Source of the DNA: Candidatus Aenigmatarchaeota archaeon
Lineage (GTDB): Archaea; Aenigmatarchaeota; Aenigmatarchaeia; QMZP01; QMZT01
Assembly: GCA_030634615.1 (NCBI GenBank)
Contig: DAOWAL010000035.1
Span: 1 to 10,253 of the forward strand
Direction: 5' to 3'
Length of the DNA stretch: 10,253 bases
In this document: positions 1-6,914 of the stretch, in pieces
Layout of the letters: the number at the start of each line of letters is the position of its first letter
Numbering within the stretch: the first letter of the stretch is position 1
Program-made: the position numbers and the translations under genes
The notes under the pieces: generated by a model
Seen by the model: only the letters and a program-made list of their open reading frames with translations
Database searches by the model: none
What the model was told of the DNA's origin: nothing

Positions 1-1
1 G

Positions 2-1177
2 CGTGGAGATGTTCAGGAAGCAATAGATATGTTCAAGTACATGGCAGGAGAAGGCAGAAGGCTTTTTGGAGAAACCACCAAATCCGAGCTTAGAAATAAG
101 TTTGCAATGAGTATCAGGGACCCTATAGGTGTTGTTGGAATGATCACCCCATGGAACTTTCCAATGGCAATACCTGCATGGAAAATAGCGCCTGCTCTTG
201 TTTGTGGTAATACAATAGTTTTCAAACCAGCCACTGATACACCGTTGTCTGTTGCCAAGCTGACAGAGATAATGGAAAAGTGTGGTGTTCCAAAGGGTGT
301 ATTTAATTTAGTCACAGGAACCGGTAGTTCAGTTGGTCAGTCAATAGCAGAGCATCCTGAAATATTGCATATTTCATTTACAGGTTCTAGCGAAGTTGGA
401 AAAAGAGTATATGTTGAAGGGGCCAAGAAATTGAACTCTGTTGAGCTTGAAATGGGCGGAAAGAACCCTCAGATTGTGCTTGCTGATGCAGACATTGATT
501 TAGCAGTACACGGAGCACTTTGGGGAGCATTTGGCACATCAGGACAAAGATGCACGGCAACTTCAAGAATAATAGTCGAGAAAAAAGTACTCAGGAAATT
601 CACTGACAAGTTCCTGAAGGAAACAAAGAAAATAAAAGTTGGCAACGGACTGAAGAAAGATGTTACAATGGGGCCTGTCATTAACGGAAGCCAGATGACA
701 AAGATACTCGGGTATATTGACACCGGTAAGAAAGAGGGCGGAAAGCTGCTTCTCGGTGGAAAGAGGATTCCTGGTAAAGGATTTTTCATACAGCCTACTA
801 TATTTGGCAATGTTAAGCCTGAAATGACAATAGCCCAGGAAGAGATATTTGGCCCGGTTGTTGTAATAATTGAAGCTAAAAACTTTATGGATGCTGTTAA
901 GATTGCAAACAATGTCGAGTATGGACTTTCCTGGTCGATCTACACAAAAGACGTAAACAGAGCATTCAAAGCAATGGAACTTGCTGAATCAGGGATATTC
1001 TACATAAATGCCCCGACAATAGGAGCAGAAGTTCATCTCCCGTTCGGAGGAGTGAAAGGAACAGGAAATGGCGGAAGAGAAGCCGGAACTACGGGAATAG
1101 ATGAGTTTACTGAGATGAAGAGCGTGTTTGTTGACTACTCCGGTGGCCTTCAAAGAGCACAGATAGACAATAAGTAA
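2..1177 (+). CDS. Aldehyde dehydrogenase family protein, 5' end outside window
   Basis: An NAD(P)-dependent aldehyde dehydrogenase that oxidises an aldehyde to its acid through a cysteine thiohemiacetal. The frame is open from base 2, so the start lies upstream. About 391 residues are present of the 470-490 usual for the family, so roughly 90 N-terminal residues are missing. Visible landmarks in family order are TPWNFP (transition-state Asn at 155-157), the KPA cofactor-binding segment, [17 protein letters not shown] (general-base Glu at 449-451), GQRCTA (catalytic Cys at 551-553), EEIFGPV and [16 protein letters not shown]. All catalytic residues are intact. The substrate cannot be told from this; archaeal members include glyceraldehyde, semialdehyde and other aldehyde dehydrogenases. 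The protein ends in RAQIDNK, the same heptapeptide that ends the unrelated gene finishing at 2619. Family assignment is secure, substrate unknown. Confidence 0.95.
   Translation, partial: RGDVQEAIDMFKYMAGEGRRLFGETTKSELRNKFAMSIRDPIGVVGMITPWNFPMAIPAWKIAPALVCGNTIVFKPATDTPLSVAKLTEIMEKCGVPKGVFNLVTGTGSSVGQSIAEHPEILHISFTGSSEVGKRVYVEGAKKLNSVELEMGGKNPQIVLADADIDLAVHGALWGAFGTSGQRCTATSRIIVEKKVLRKFTDKFLKETKKIKVGNGLKKDVTMGPVINGSQMTKILGYIDTGKKEGGKLLLGGKRIPGKGFFIQPTIFGNVKPEMTIAQEEIFGPVVVIIEAKNFMDAVKIANNVEYGLSWSIYTKDVNRAFKAMELAESGIFYINAPTIGAEVHLPFGGVKGTGNGGREAGTTGIDEFTEMKSVFVDYSGGLQRAQIDNK
1154..1176 (+). repeat. Left copy of 23-bp direct repeat (end of aldehyde dehydrogenase gene)
   Basis: Encodes RAQID-NK plus the first two bases of the stop codon. 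It matches 2596-2618 at 20 of 23 positions, including an unbroken 14-bp core CAGATAGACAATAA (1160-1173). The three differences (1156, 1159, 1174) all fall on silent third codon positions. By inference this is an attL-like junction of an inserted cassette that restores the dehydrogenase C-terminus. It could instead be a duplicated gene end. Confidence 0.6.
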
Positions 1178-1219
1178 AATCATACAATAAATTGTATTAA
1201 ATCATACAATAAATTGTAT
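1177..1219 (+). repeat. Two tandem 22-bp repeats, each with a palindrome; candidate operator pair
   Basis: Unit 1 (1177-1198) is followed directly by unit 2 (1199-1219), identical over 21 bases. Each contains ATACAAT-AA-ATTGTAT, a perfect 7-bp inverted repeat around a 2-nt centre (1182-1197 and 1204-1219). The 22-bp centre-to-centre spacing is about two helical turns, so two protein dimers could bind on one face of the DNA. The pair lies just upstream of the TATA-like box of the nucleotidyltransferase gene. An autoregulatory operator is the natural inference, as in toxin-antitoxin operons. A role in ending dehydrogenase transcription is also possible. Confidence 0.65.
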
Positions 1220-1225
1220 AAATTA

Positions 1226-1251
1226 GTAAAACTTTATAAACCCATGGTTTA
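1226..1251 (+). promoter_or_regulatory. Archaeal promoter (BRE/TATA) for the nucleotidyltransferase pair, probably leaderless
   Basis: A TATA-like box, CTTTATAAA (1232-1240), is preceded by a purine-rich BRE-like GTAAAA (1226-1231). About 25 bp downstream of the box lies the ATG at 1262, and no Shine-Dalgarno sequence precedes it. Transcription would therefore start at or beside the start codon, giving a leaderless mRNA. A 6-bp inverted repeat TAAACC-CAT-GGTTTA (1237-1251) overlaps the box's downstream edge and could be a further protein site, though it may be chance. Confidence 0.55.
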
Positions 1252-1261
1252 AAAATAAACA

Positions 1262-1882
1262 ATGAAAGAAATTAATATTCCTAGAGAGCAATTAATGGAT
1301 TTGTTGAATAAGCTAAATCAGTTCTCAGAACATAGAATAGACATTTTCGCAGTTGGGGGCACAGCGCTCACACTCCTCGATATGAAAGATTCTACTAGGG
1401 ATGTCGACTTCAACATAGATTCACGAGAAGGGTATGAAGAAATCAAAAAACTTTTTAAAAATATGGATTTCAATCCAATAGAAGAAAACAAATGGATGAC
1501 TGATATAGGATTTCGCATAGACCTGTTTGAACAAGGTTATATTTTCTGTACACAGTTACTCGAAGATTACCAGAAAAAATCAAAAAAGATAAAGGATTTT
1601 GGTAACATACGTCTTTTTGCAATAAGTCCCTATGATATAATAATAACGAAAATAGCACGAATGGATGAAAGAGACCTGGAGGATATAAAGACAATTTTTA
1701 AGAAAGACAAAATAGATATCAAAAAGTTAAGTGAAAGATTCATTAAAACAATGGATAATTCATTTATTTCGAATGCGAATGATAACATGCTTCTTCTTCT
1801 CAAGAAAAAACTCGCAGAATGGGAAATTGATACAAGTGAAGAAGCTATAAAGATGGTGGAAAAATGGCAGATGCGTCAATGA
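1262..1882 (+). CDS. AbiEii/DUF6036-like nucleotidyltransferase, possible toxin
   Basis: A 206-residue protein with the layout of the minimal-nucleotidyltransferase fold. IFAVGGTALTLL (about 28-39) carries the Gly-Gly of the nucleotide loop. STRDVDF (44-50) supplies the D47/D49 metal-binding pair. RIDLF (85-89) supplies a third acidic residue, D87. SPYDIIITK...RMDERDLEDI (122-142) resembles the K..R...RDx.DI helix seen in AbiEii and DUF6036 proteins. Known relatives include the AbiEii and MenT toxins, which transfer nucleotides to tRNA, but many archaeal homologues are uncharacterised. It starts at a promoter-proximal ATG without a ribosome binding site and overlaps the next gene, so the two are probably co-transcribed and translationally coupled. 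The second gene could be the cognate antitoxin or regulator. The fold is likely; toxin activity is inference only. Confidence 0.75.
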   Translation: MKEINIPREQLMDLLNKLNQFSEHRIDIFAVGGTALTLLDMKDSTRDVDFNIDSREGYEEIKKLFKNMDFNPIEENKWMTDIGFRIDLFEQGYIFCTQLLEDYQKKSKKIKDFGNIRLFAISPYDIIITKIARMDERDLEDIKTIFKKDKIDIKKLSERFIKTMDNSFISNANDNMLLLLKKKLAEWEIDTSEEAIKMVEKWQMRQ

Positions 1883-2619
1883 TAAAATATAATCTAGGGA
1901 AGTTTGGATACACATTTTTTGAAATCGCTGAAAAAAACATAGTTGATAATCTCATAATTGAAATAATCAAGAACAAGGAAAAGCGTTACATGAAGGCCAT
2001 ACCATTTATTATATATCAGTCTTACACCGAAAGTTCAAAAAAACCTTATCTTAACATGAAAAATCTTTACATGAAATCAATGGAAAGCAACCTTATTAGA
2101 GAAGTCAACGCGATGCTTTACATTACATCTGAAATTTTCATAATATCTGGAGATAGGGAAGACATGATAAGGGATATATCGAAATATTTAGAAGAGCATT
2201 CAAGCGAAAAGGAAATCAATATATTTGAGATCATTTTCAAAAATAAGGAAGGAACTGCAAGTATTGAATTTGAAGATTATGCAAAGAATGATAAAATAAA
2301 TTGGATCGATTTTGGTGAATTTTTAAATGATTTCATGATGCACAAAAGTCTTAGGGAATCCCATGGAAAAAAAACACTGAAAGAAAGTATAGAGATTTCC
2401 CACAACAGAGATATTTTAATATATCTTTCCAGGCTTTTTAGCCCGAAGCAGAGAGAAATAATAGAGAAGATAATCAACGAAAAGCCTCTTGATAAAACAG
2501 AATATGAATATTACATAAGAATCATAAAGAAAAGGCTCAATGCTATAGCTGAACTTAAGAAACTTGCAGAAACGGCCATGGGGAAGAGGCCTAAGAGGGC
2601 GCAGATAGACAATAAATAG
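1864..2619 (+). CDS. Unrecognised archaeal protein paired with the nucleotidyltransferase; basic helical C-terminus
   Basis: A 251-residue soluble protein with no signal peptide or membrane helix. I do not recognise residues 1-185. The segment from about 189 to 239 (LFSPKQREIIEKII...KTEYEYYIRIIKKRLNAIAEL) is predicted helical and basic. It resembles a C-terminal module I recall from archaeal helix-turn-helix or nucleotidyltransferase-associated proteins, so DNA or RNA binding is plausible. ATG 1864 has GGTGG (1856-1860) only 3 nt upstream. ATG 1879 makes a classic ATGA stop-start overlap with the preceding gene and may be the true start (246 residues). Overlap with the nucleotidyltransferase suggests a bicistronic toxin-antitoxin-like unit. 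The last seven residues, RAQIDNK, are identical to the end of the upstream aldehyde dehydrogenase, so the original C-terminus may have been replaced when the cassette inserted. Confidence 0.7.
   Translation: MADASMIKYNLGKFGYTFFEIAEKNIVDNLIIEIIKNKEKRYMKAIPFIIYQSYTESSKKPYLNMKNLYMKSMESNLIREVNAMLYITSEIFIISGDREDMIRDISKYLEEHSSEKEINIFEIIFKNKEGTASIEFEDYAKNDKINWIDFGEFLNDFMMHKSLRESHGKKTLKESIEISHNRDILIYLSRLFSPKQREIIEKIINEKPLDKTEYEYYIRIIKKRLNAIAELKKLAETAMGKRPKRAQIDNK
2596..2618 (+). repeat. Right copy of 23-bp direct repeat (end of cassette gene 2)
   Basis: Partner of 1154-1176, 1,442 bp away. It encodes RAQIDNK and the first two bases of TAG, in frame with the preceding gene. Beyond it, CACACAAATAATTG (2625-2638) matches the 22-bp repeat start (1181-1194) at 11 of 14 positions, so similarity may extend weakly past the stop codon. 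By inference this copy is the displaced original 3' end of the dehydrogenase gene (attR-like). The AATAAATA stretch (2611-2618) could also act as a TATA box for the gene at 2641. Confidence 0.55.
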
Positions 2620-2640
2620 TTTTGCACACAAATAATTGAA

Positions 2641-3030
2641 ATGGAAAAAAACAACAAAACAATACTTTGTTTTGGAAGTGTACATGAAGGCGATAAATTG
2701 GCTTTCGATTTACATGACATGTTAAAGGGTAATATTGTCTGCAAAAAGATTGCAAAATCAGAAAATCCGTTTGAACTCGCATCGTATCTTGAAACAGATC
2801 ATCTTGTCATTTTGGATGTTGTCAAAGGTATAGAAAAGGTCACTCTTTTTAACAATGTCAAAGATTTCAAAAAGACACAAACTGTTACAATTCACGATCT
2901 TGACTTAGGGTTTGTTCTGAAATTGCTGGAAGAAGCTGACGGTAAAAAATTCAAAATAGTGGGAGTGCCTTACGGTGCAAAAAAAGAAGATATAATAGAA
3001 GAAGTTAAGAGAATCATCTCTTCAGTTTAA
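2641..3030 (+). CDS. Hydrogenase maturation protease (peptidase M52/HycI type)
   Basis: A 129-residue protein of the endopeptidase family that removes the C-terminal tail of [NiFe] hydrogenase large subunits after nickel insertion. Family signs are the N-terminal beta-strand and turn CFGSVHEGDKLA (10-21, in place of the usual GN...DDG), LVILDVVKG (55-63) with the metal-binding Asp at 59, TVTIHDLDLGFVLKLL (81-96) with the His at 85, and FKIVGVP near the end. The second acidic residue of the GDD/DE turn, a nickel ligand in HybD (Glu16), appears as Lys19, so this may be a divergent subfamily. At 129 residues it is shorter than the usual 150-170. It has no clear ribosome binding site. It converges on hydA, with tails overlapping by 17 nt, and so is the likely processor of that subunit. 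Family likely; activity inferred. Confidence 0.8.
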   Translation: MEKNNKTILCFGSVHEGDKLAFDLHDMLKGNIVCKKIAKSENPFELASYLETDHLVILDVVKGIEKVTLFNNVKDFKKTQTVTIHDLDLGFVLKLLEEADGKKFKIVGVPYGAKKEDIIEEVKRIISSV

Positions 3031-4297
3031 GTTCTAAGAAATGTACAGAACATGAAAAGCACGGATCATATGCCCTTAGTATCATCTCAAGCAGTTGCTT
3101 CACTTTCCTGTCGGTATGTTTTATTATCATTGGGAGGTATGACTTTATGTCATCTTCCATACTTGCCGCATTTTGTGACGTTGGTGTAATTATGTTTGCC
3201 TTAGTAATATTACCGTCCTTTCCGATTTTATAGTGGTGTATTAAAATTCCTCTTGGGGCCTCGCATGCAGCAACTCCTTCACCTTCTTTTATCCTTATTC
3301 GCTGGTTTTCCTCTTTCATTCCATTGCTGTATTCTTTTGCAATTCTAATACATTCATCTGTGAAGTGCACCAATTCTATTGCCTGGGCAATGTTATTGAA
3401 AAAAGGATTGTATATTGGTGGTGTAAACCCTGTACTTATTAGGAGTTTTTTAGCATCTTTTGAAAGGTATTCCGAATTTATGTTTATTCTCGGAAGTGCC
3501 CCTACCATGTAACTTTTTTTATTGAAGAATGCGTATTTAGCGTTTGAATGTCGTCCGATTTCTTCTTTTATATGTTTAGAATAATCTTCTGGTTTGAATG
3601 AGAATCTTTCCATGTTTGTCATTTCCTTTCCGAATAAAGTATATTCTTCTGAATTGTCCATTGCAAAATGAACGGTTTTCCTTTCCATTTCCGGGATTTT
3701 TATTTTAACGAATATGTTTGCAGCCTTTGTTACGAGTTTTTTCATTTCAGTTGTTTTTTCCAGTATTTCCTGCATTTTCTCTTTATCCGGAACAGAATAA
3801 AATCCACCTACTTTCGGTGTTACCGGATGAATCGCCCTTCCGCCAATAAGTTTTACTATATCACTTGAAACCCTTTGCAAGTCAAATGCCAAGTGAACAT
3901 GATCCTTGTTTTTCTTTGACATTTCAATCGCATCGCTAACTCCCATATAATCCGGCAGTGCGAAGAAAAACAGGTGAGCAGTGTGACTATGTACCTGGCT
4001 GGCGTACATTAGTATTTTACGCAGGTCTGTGGTTTGTTTAGACGGTTTAACTCCTAAGGCGTTTTCTATTGCTCTTAGGGCAGTTACTGTGTGAACAACA
4101 GAACATATTCCGCAAATTCTTTGGGATATTTTGTGAACTTCTTTGCAGTTTTTACCGCGAACCATTGCCTCAAAATATCGTGACGCTTCGTATATCTCAA
4201 GATTACTAGTCTTTACTTTATTTCCACTCATTTCAACAGTAAGCTTTGCATGACCTTCTACTTTGCTTATTGCATCCAACTTGAATTTCTTTTTCAT
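3014..4297 (-). CDS. hydA: Group 3b [NiFe] hydrogenase (sulfhydrogenase) large subunit alpha
   Basis: Carries the Ni-Fe(CN)2CO site that splits or forms H2 in a cytosolic NAD(P)-linked hydrogenase; the Pyrococcus enzyme also reduces sulfur. It is 427 residues, normal for group 3b. KVEGHAKL (12-19) is the N-terminal family motif. RICGICSVVH (60-69) and DPCFSCSVH (411-419) supply the four nickel cysteines C62, C65, C413 and C416. After H419 there are only eight residues (FLELKLKR), the tail expected to be cut off by a maturation protease; short tails are usual in this group. It is last in the hydBGDA operon. Its ATG shares an ATGA overlap with the hydD stop, preceded by GGAG at 4311-4308. Its 3' end overlaps the convergent protease gene. 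Confidence 0.97.
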   Translation of the reverse strand: MKKKFKLDAISKVEGHAKLTVEMSGNKVKTSNLEIYEASRYFEAMVRGKNCKEVHKISQRICGICSVVHTVTALRAIENALGVKPSKQTTDLRKILMYASQVHSHTAHLFFFALPDYMGVSDAIEMSKKNKDHVHLAFDLQRVSSDIVKLIGGRAIHPVTPKVGGFYSVPDKEKMQEILEKTTEMKKLVTKAANIFVKIKIPEMERKTVHFAMDNSEEYTLFGKEMTNMERFSFKPEDYSKHIKEEIGRHSNAKYAFFNKKSYMVGALPRININSEYLSKDAKKLLISTGFTPPIYNPFFNNIAQAIELVHFTDECIRIAKEYSNGMKEENQRIRIKEGEGVAACEAPRGILIHHYKIGKDGNITKANIITPTSQNAASMEDDIKSYLPMIIKHTDRKVKQLLEMILRAYDPCFSCSVHFLELKLKR

Positions 4298-5022
4298 TTT
4301 TTAACTTCTCCTGAGTATCTGGAAAGAACTGTTTTAATATCGTCTTCTGAAATGCCCCTTTCCTTTAGAAGATCAATTTCAGCCCCCCTGTTTCCATCGG
4401 GTAATGGCCCTCTACATCCATCGCATGGTGTCCCTACAGAAGGGCACGGGGCATTACATCCTGCATACGTTACAGGACCATAACATACTTTGCCTTCTTT
4501 AAACAGGCATTTCGTGCCATTCTTTTTACATTCCACACAAACACAATAATCCTTTTCTCTTGGTTTTTTACCGGCAATTAAATCCATTGAGACTTCTATT
4601 ACTTCGTTTTCATTAATGGGGCATCCTCTCATATAATAATCGACTTTTACATGACTGTTTAATGGTGTTACAGTATCAAGTGAGTTTCTACGTACTTCTT
4701 TATCATATACGGTTTTTCTGTAATTTTTTACAGAATTCCTTATCATCGGAATGCCGCCGGAACATGCGCAAGTTCCAAATGCTATTAAAAATTTTGTCCT
4801 TTTCCTAACATCTCTTAGGATCTTTATTTGATTTTTTGTTGAAACAGCGCCATCCATGAATGTTATATCGTAGTTCCCTTTTTTCTTAAAGTCCTTAAGC
4901 ATTCTAAAGTTTACAATTTCTATGTTATCCAGTATTGTTTCTAACTTTTTTCCAATGAGCAAAAATTCAAAAAAGCATCCCTTGCATGATGTCAAACCTA
5001 TGAAAGCAACCTTTGTTTTCAT
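4294..5022 (-). CDS. hydD: Group 3b [NiFe] hydrogenase small subunit delta
   Basis: The electron-transfer subunit that sits against the large subunit and passes electrons through three Fe-S clusters. It is 242 residues. Proximal-cluster cysteines are in TSCKGC (C13, C16), GTCACSGG (C85/C87) and MRGCPIN (C134). Medial/distal cluster ligands lie in the cysteine-rich segment from about 160 to 203 (CVCVEC, KC, VC, AGC, PC, PCDGC). There is no Tat signal, consistent with a cytoplasmic enzyme. The frame stays open upstream to 5118, but the start at 5022 is chosen: it has an ATGA overlap with the hydG stop, a strong GGAGATGAT binding site (5037-5029) six bases upstream, and MKTKVAFIGLTSCKGC is the expected N-terminus. 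It overlaps hydA downstream by 4 nt. Confidence 0.96.
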   Translation of the reverse strand: MKTKVAFIGLTSCKGCFFEFLLIGKKLETILDNIEIVNFRMLKDFKKKGNYDITFMDGAVSTKNQIKILRDVRKRTKFLIAFGTCACSGGIPMIRNSVKNYRKTVYDKEVRRNSLDTVTPLNSHVKVDYYMRGCPINENEVIEVSMDLIAGKKPREKDYCVCVECKKNGTKCLFKEGKVCYGPVTYAGCNAPCPSVGTPCDGCRGPLPDGNRGAEIDLLKERGISEDDIKTVLSRYSGEVKK

Positions 5023-5837
5023 TGCCAGATCATCTCCGTTACCTCGTCTAGTTCTTCTAAGGAAAACACAGGACCATCTTCGCATACATACTTGTTTCCT
5101 ATGTTGCAATGACCACATTTACCTGTACCGCATTGCATCCTTCTCTCAAGTGAAATGTATATGTTTCGATCCTTTATTCCAATCTTTTCCATACTCTGAA
5201 CTGCGAACTTCATCATTATCGGCGGGCCGCAAGATATACCGATATTTCCCTTTACAGAATATTTATCGAATAATGTTGTAACAACACCTACATCACCTTT
5301 CCATTTACCTGAAGGCTTGTCAATAGTTGTGTAAAAATTGATATTTTTCCATTTCTTTGCTTTATCCATAAATAGCAAACTTTTTGGGTCTCTTGCACCA
5401 TAAAGTACTGAAACGCTGCCATAATCCTTTCTGTTTTTCAGAATGTATTCGATAACAGATTTTATAGGGGGAAATCCCACCCCTCCCGCTACCATCACAA
5501 TGTCTTTTCCTTTGATTTTTTCAACAGGAAAGCCATTTCCGTATGGTCCTCTTATTCCCACTAAATCCCCCTTTTTGAGGTTAAAAAGTGCTCCTGTGAC
5601 ATTTCCTACATTTCTGACAGTGAGTTCAAAATATGATTTTTGATAGGGACTTGAACACATTGAGATTGCCGCTTCACCTACTCCGAAAACAGAAACCTGT
5701 ACAAACTGACCAGGCTTGAAATTAAGCGGTTTTCCGTTTGATAATTTCAACTTAAACGTTTTTACGTCTGAATTTTCTCTTGTTATTCCAAGTATTTTTG
5801 CCATTTTAGGAACGTAATTTTCTTTTTGCATACTCAT
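5019..5837 (-). CDS. hydG: Group 3b hydrogenase gamma subunit, FAD/NAD(P)-binding diaphorase
   Basis: A ferredoxin-NADP reductase-like subunit that moves electrons between NAD(P)H and the hydrogenase Fe-S chain. It is 272 residues. The FAD domain has the KPGQFVQVSV strand and ISMCSSP (59-64). GPYGNGFPV (97-105), AGGVGFPP (117-124), LYGARDP and CGPPIMMKF (203-211) belong to the nucleotide-binding domain. The C-terminal [2Fe-2S] site uses C236, C241, C244 and C252 (QCGTGKCGHC...VC). The start at 5837 overlaps hydB by 32 nt; ATG 5831, two codons in, is equally possible. The internal ATG at 5804, which would give no overlap, is unlikely because it would remove the NYVPKMAKI strand expected at the family N-terminus. 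The stop is fused to the hydD start as ATGA. Confidence 0.95.
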   Translation of the reverse strand: MSMQKENYVPKMAKILGITRENSDVKTFKLKLSNGKPLNFKPGQFVQVSVFGVGEAAISMCSSPYQKSYFELTVRNVGNVTGALFNLKKGDLVGIRGPYGNGFPVEKIKGKDIVMVAGGVGFPPIKSVIEYILKNRKDYGSVSVLYGARDPKSLLFMDKAKKWKNINFYTTIDKPSGKWKGDVGVVTTLFDKYSVKGNIGISCGPPIMMKFAVQSMEKIGIKDRNIYISLERRMQCGTGKCGHCNIGNKYVCEDGPVFSLEELDEVTEMIWQ

Positions 5838-6825
5838 TCCTTATTTTCTTTACTTCTTCTGTTATGTCTATTTTTGTCATACACTCTGTTATACATCTTC
5901 CGCAGCCTACACAATGATATTTTCCCTGATTTTCTTTGCCGTAGACAAGCTTGTGGTAGAAGAATTGCTTCAGTCGCTCTGTTCTGCTCTTTCTGGATAT
6001 TACATTGCCTGCAACTTTTGTAAACGGTTTTAACATACAATAATTCGAATCTCTTACAATCTTACCTTTGCCTTTCTCCTCTGAATTCTCGTGTAAAATA
6101 TCAAAACAATAACAAGTAGGGCAAATACTTGTACAGGATGCACACGACAGACACTTTTTCGATGTATCTTCCCATATTTTACTTTCAAACGATGCTTTCA
6201 TTATCTCAGGGAGATTTTCAGTGTTTAACTTCTTTTTGAATTTCAGTCTAGTTTTTTTTGCTTTACTTGATGTTTTTTTGAAAAGTGCTGAAGAAATGAA
6301 TTTCTTTCCCTTTGGACTACCCACTTGAACATGATAATTGTTTCCCTGCTCTGTGAAAAGCAGGTCATATCCTTCGTTTACTTCACATGTTTCCATGGAA
6401 TCGCAAAAACAATTTTCCCCTGCTGTTGAACAATTTAATGCAAATATCGTAATTGAATTTCTTTTTTTATTGTAACAATCATCTGTAAATTCGCCTGAAA
6501 GCATTACTTTGTCGAGAACCAAAATTCCATGGACATCACATGGTCTCATTCCAAAAAGTATTATATCACTACCGTCTTTGCCTTTCTTCAGTTTTCCATT
6601 ATCATATTCAGCGATTACATGCCCTTCCGGGATAAGGAATTTTTTAGGTGGAAATTCTGTGTTTGTAAAACCTGTTATATTTAGATCTCTCGCTGTATCT
6701 ATTTTTTTATAATTCCATTCCCCTTTTTTGAGAACCGGTGCGATAAATGCAGTCTTTTTTACGAGCGAATCAATGAACTTTGGGAAATCCGATTTTCTTA
6801 TTAAATAGAAAGCTTCTTTGACCAT
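5806..6825 (-). CDS. hydB: Group 3b hydrogenase beta subunit, two [4Fe-4S] clusters
   Basis: A 339-residue iron-sulfur subunit, homologous to anaerobic sulfite reductase subunit A, that relays electrons within the hydrogenase. FGMRPCDVHG (91-100) is a typical motif of the N-terminal domain. NCSTAGENCFC (131-141) adds three more cysteines. The dicluster ferredoxin domain has KCLSCASCTSICPTCYCFDI (C225, C228, C231, C235, with extra C238 and C240) and HCVGCGRCITEC (C305, C308, C311, C315). The last cysteine is followed by Met rather than the common Pro. It is the first gene of the hydBGDA operon, with GGGG (6834-6831 on the minus strand) a few bases before its ATG, and it overlaps hydG at its 3' end. 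The gene order matches Pyrococcus sulfhydrogenase I. Confidence 0.95.
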   Translation of the reverse strand: MVKEAFYLIRKSDFPKFIDSLVKKTAFIAPVLKKGEWNYKKIDTARDLNITGFTNTEFPPKKFLIPEGHVIAEYDNGKLKKGKDGSDIILFGMRPCDVHGILVLDKVMLSGEFTDDCYNKKRNSITIFALNCSTAGENCFCDSMETCEVNEGYDLLFTEQGNNYHVQVGSPKGKKFISSALFKKTSSKAKKTRLKFKKKLNTENLPEIMKASFESKIWEDTSKKCLSCASCTSICPTCYCFDILHENSEEKGKGKIVRDSNYCMLKPFTKVAGNVISRKSRTERLKQFFYHKLVYGKENQGKYHCVGCGRCITECMTKIDITEEVKKIRNEYAKRKLRS

Positions 6826-6914
6826 AAAACCCCGATATTAAGATTTAATTTAGTTTTTATTTAAGTTAGGATAAATAATCAAGAATATGATGTTAACACT
6901 TTCTGGGTGATGTT
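6826..6914. promoter_or_regulatory. Divergent promoter region between hydB and nfnA
   Basis: An 89-nt, very AT-rich spacer holding the starts of both redox operons. For hydB, the minus strand reads CTTAAATAAAA (6866-6856), a TATA-like box placing transcription about 10 nt before the ATG at 6825. For nfnA, GATAAATAAT (6870-6879) would place the start near 6900, just before the GGTGAT binding site (6906-6911) and ATG 6915. The boxes nearly abut, so the two operons are probably co-regulated or compete for transcription factors. TGTTAACA (6890-6897, TGTTAAC preceded by A) is near-palindromic; no known operator is recognised. Confidence 0.5.

Noticed and set aside
469..912. 147-codon open frame on the minus strand
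   Set aside because: It lies entirely opposite the well-supported aldehyde dehydrogenase and its translation has no recognisable motif; it is a shadow frame.
1177..1219. CRISPR-like repeat
   Set aside because: There are only two units with no spacer between them and no cas genes; the palindromes next to a TATA box fit an operator better.
2416..2782. Three minus-strand open frames of 63-89 codons around the cassette end
   Set aside because: They overlap each other and the plus-strand genes, and their hydrophobic translations come from AT-rich antisense sequence; none has a convincing start.
5023..5118. 32-codon N-terminal extension of hydD
   Set aside because: It would lie over the hydG [2Fe-2S] region, and the start at 5022 has both an ATGA overlap and a good binding site.
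5834..6040. Small open frames on both strands inside hydB
   Set aside because: They are out-of-frame readings of the second [4Fe-4S] domain of hydB, without independent support.
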